Assembly (NCBI GenBank): GCA_002701385.1
Contig: NZVD01000073.1
Span: forward strand, 21,115-57,629
DNA: 36,515 bases
Origin: Rhodopirellula sp.
GTDB taxonomy: Bacteria > Planctomycetota > Planctomycetia > Pirellulales > Pirellulaceae
Reading direction: 5' to 3'
Position numbers and translations under genes: made by a program
Part shown: positions 34,605 to 36,515 of the stretch, piece after piece
Layout of the letters: each line of letters opens with the position of its first letter
Position numbering within the stretch: the stretch's first letter is position 1
Notes under the pieces: model-generated
What the model was told of the DNA's origin: nothing
What the model saw: only the letters and a program-made list of their open reading frames with translations
The model's database searches: none

Positions 34605-35935
34605 ATTCAGGACACCATGAACGATATTTCGTGCTTTTCCTCCTTATAGGTATTTTCTCCACCGCTGTTTGTGGTACCTCGCACGCGGGAGAGAACTGGA
34701 CGCAATGGCGTGGGAACCATAACACCGGAGTTGCTGAGTCTAGTTCCCCACCAATCACATGGAATGAGAACAGGAACGTTAGATGGAAGGTTGCCATCGA
34801 TGGGAACGGCAGTTCCACTCCTATCATTTTCGGTCAACGCATTTTTGTTTTGACCGCAATCGACACCGGGATTATTGATCCCACGCTTCCCAAGCCCGAA
34901 GATCAGCCAATGCGAGTGTTTGGTATCAAACATCCAAATACAGAGCATCAATTTGCGGTAATCTGCCTAGATCGCAAGACTGGCAAGGAGCTATGGCGTG
35001 AAGTTGCTATTCAAAAGGTTCCACACGAAGGTCATCACGGAGATAATGATTTCGCGTCGTCATCGCCAGTCGTCGCGGATGGCAAGGTTTTCGCATGGTT
35101 CGGTTCTGCTGGATTCTATTGTTATGATCTCGATGGGAATCTTTTATGGAAACGGGATCTTGGTATTGCCAAAATGGGCGCGGCACTTGGCGAGGGTTGC
35201 TCCCCGGTGTTTCATGATGGCAAGCTTATCGTGGTTAGAGACCACCAGGGACAATCAACGATAGAGGCTTTGAGTGCCTCGTCGGGGAAAACGCTCTGGA
35301 AGAAACAGCGTGATGAAGGAAACGCTTGGGCCACACCAGTGGTAGCGGTATATGACGGGACTACGCAAGTGATCACAGCGGCCAGCAACTTCGTTCGTTC
35401 GTATGATCTCAAGGATGGGTCATTAATTTGGCAGTGCAGTGGACTGACTGGCAATGCGACCCCGTGCCCGGTTTTAGACGGTAAGCATGTTATCGTTATG
35501 AGCGGATACAAGGGGCATTGTGTTATGCGGATTCCGATTACGCACACAGGTGATATCTCTGAAATGGACAAGGTCATTTGGAAGCAAACTCGGGGAACGC
35601 CTTATGTCCCATCCCCAGTGCTTTATGAGAATATGCTTTTTTACAATCAATCAAATCAGGGTATATGGACAGTACTCAACGCGACGACAGGTGAAGTCGT
35701 TATGGATAGAACACGTTTGCCTGGCATCGCCAATATGTATTCCTCACCAGTAGCTGCAAACGGTCACGTCTATGTCACTGGTCGATCAGGTACGACATTA
35801 GTGCTAAAGCCAGAATCGACTTTAAGTGTAGTTAGCTCAAATAGCCTTGATGAACGGTTCGATTCCTCCCCAGCGATTGCTGGAGACGAACTCTACTTAA
35901 GAGGTGAGCGTTTTCTGTACTGCATTGCCAAATGA
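34601..35935 (+). CDS. Secreted PQQ-binding-like beta-propeller protein (second copy)
   Basis: 444 residues. A signal peptide (VLFLLIGIFSTAVCGTSHAGE) leads to NWTQWRGNHNTGVAE, the family entry motif, and then blades: VICLDRKTGKELWRE, FYCYDLDGNLLWKR, IEALSASSGKTLWKK, VRSYDLKDGSLIWQ, VLNATTGEVVMDR. Compared with the copy at 2016 it has an insert after blade one (DPTLPKPEDQPMRVFGIK). True PQQ-dehydrogenase catalytic residues are not evident. AGGA seven bases before the ATG is a good ribosome site. The stop overlaps the next start (ATGA), so the Golvesin-domain protein is co-translated. Confidence 0.85.
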   Translation: MNSGHHERYFVLFLLIGIFSTAVCGTSHAGENWTQWRGNHNTGVAESSSPPITWNENRNVRWKVAIDGNGSSTPIIFGQRIFVLTAIDTGIIDPTLPKPEDQPMRVFGIKHPNTEHQFAVICLDRKTGKELWREVAIQKVPHEGHHGDNDFASSSPVVADGKVFAWFGSAGFYCYDLDGNLLWKRDLGIAKMGAALGEGCSPVFHDGKLIVVRDHQGQSTIEALSASSGKTLWKKQRDEGNAWATPVVAVYDGTTQVITAASNFVRSYDLKDGSLIWQCSGLTGNATPCPVLDGKHVIVMSGYKGHCVMRIPITHTGDISEMDKVIWKQTRGTPYVPSPVLYENMLFYNQSNQGIWTVLNATTGEVVMDRTRLPGIANMYSSPVAANGHVYVTGRSGTTLVLKPESTLSVVSSNSLDERFDSSPAIAGDELYLRGERFLYCIAK

Positions 35936-36515
35936 TGCGACGCTTTAACTGGTTTATAGTCGGTTGTGTGTTAACGCTCCCTACCAGTGACCTTGGTGGA
36001 TTCAAAGAGCCTCTCAGAAATAGGCGGCATCCAGATGCGATTCCGAATAGCCATAGGCCCGGAGAAGTCGATATTGCTGCCAACTTAGAATATTGCGTGC
36101 GACATCCGTCCAGGCTTCCTGGGATTGTGCTTGACGAGACAGATGCAAGTTTGGTTGGATCGTGGCAGTACTCTACTCATACACCACCGTATGTCGGCTA
36201 TGGTTACCTACATGACCAAAAAACGGGGAAAGGTGAAAAGAAGGTAATCTATCAATTCAAAGTAAGTCGAACCAACGAATACGAAATTCGGATGTCTCAT
36301 TGCTATAACGTCAGGCGTTCCACCAATACGTTGGTGAGAATCGAAGGTCCGAATGTGGAGCGAGAATTGAGAATCAACCAACAGATCACGCCGGAGATCA
36401 ATAAGCTTTGGCGAAGTTTGGGAAACTATTCATTAGTCGCCAAAGAAACCTACTATATAACTATTTCGAATGAAGGCACGGAGGGTAAATACGTCATCGC
36501 GGACGCATTCCATAT
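35932..36515 (+). CDS. Golvesin/xanthan-lyase CBD-like domain protein, 5' part (runs off window)
   Basis: 194 codons visible from ATG 35932 (a second ATG follows immediately), overlapping the PQQ-like stop by four bases. A short hydrophobic N-terminus (FNWFIVGCVLTL) is a likely signal peptide. From about residue 53 the sequence (EYCVRHPSRLPGIVLDETDA, GSWQYSTHTPPYVGYGYLHD, KGEKKVIYQFKV, YEIRMSHCYNVRRSTNT, ITISNEGTEGKYVIADAF) matches the Golvesin/xanthan-lyase-like domain found at the C-terminus of planctomycete FAD oxidoreductases and other exported proteins. Here the domain is near the N-terminus and the rest of the protein is not visible, so its activity is unknown. Confidence 0.78.
   Translation, partial: MMRRFNWFIVGCVLTLPTSDLGGFKEPLRNRRHPDAIPNSHRPGEVDIAANLEYCVRHPSRLPGIVLDETDASLVGSWQYSTHTPPYVGYGYLHDQKTGKGEKKVIYQFKVSRTNEYEIRMSHCYNVRRSTNTLVRIEGPNVERELRINQQITPEINKLWRSLGNYSLVAKETYYITISNEGTEGKYVIADAFH

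Overview
The window looks like a chromosomal segment of a marine-type planctomycete (Pirellulales-like). This is an inference from gene content: secreted PQQ-type beta-propellers, a ThuA-domain protein, a Golvesin/xanthan-lyase-like domain, an esterase/SMP-30 fusion, CxxC zinc-ribbon proteins and a tricorn-like protease are typical of that phylum. There are no rRNA, tRNA, CRISPR, phage or insertion-sequence signals. Genes are dense, many adjacent starts and stops overlap by 1-4 bases, and all three stop codons are used normally.

Layout. 1-737: 5' part of an iron-type alcohol dehydrogenase (minus strand). 857-4532: plus-strand run of a HEAT/jelly-roll secreted protein, a PQQ-like propeller and aroA. 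4542-8507: minus-strand zinc ribbon and a three-gene lipid-linked glycan set (flippase-like protein, GT2, GT-C). 8617-10044: PerM/AI-2E-type membrane protein. 10041-18746: minus-strand run of six genes: SSS transporter, DsbA-like protein, diheme cytochrome c, degenerate SbcD/YhaO-like protein, YhaN/SbcC-like ATPase and an unknown bitopic protein. 18825-22569: a DEDDh exonuclease fused to a WYL-like domain, a secreted sialidase-like propeller and a secreted esterase/SMP-30 fusion. 22584-25049: PAC2, AlkA-like glycosylase and a membrane protein. 25191-27344: PPK2 kinase and a parallel beta-helix protein. 27357-32652: S9 peptidase and tricorn protease. 33056-33376: a zinc-ribbon pseudogene with three in-frame stops. 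33392-36515: ThuA protein, divergent to a PQQ-like propeller overlapping a Golvesin-domain protein cut by the window edge.

How genes work together. The tricorn and S9 genes are four bases apart, both exported, and likely degrade peptides in sequence. The propellers, beta-helix, esterase/lactonase, ThuA and sialidase-like proteins suggest polysaccharide and carbohydrate scavenging in the periplasm. The flippase/GT2/GT-C set probably builds or decorates an envelope glycan.

The most unusual items are (a) a two-gene SMC-like ATPase/nuclease pair in which the ATPase keeps its motifs but the metallophosphoesterase partner has lost most metal ligands, (b) the exonuclease-WYL fusion, and (c) the freshly broken zinc-ribbon gene. 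All assignments come from reading motifs by eye; no database search was run.
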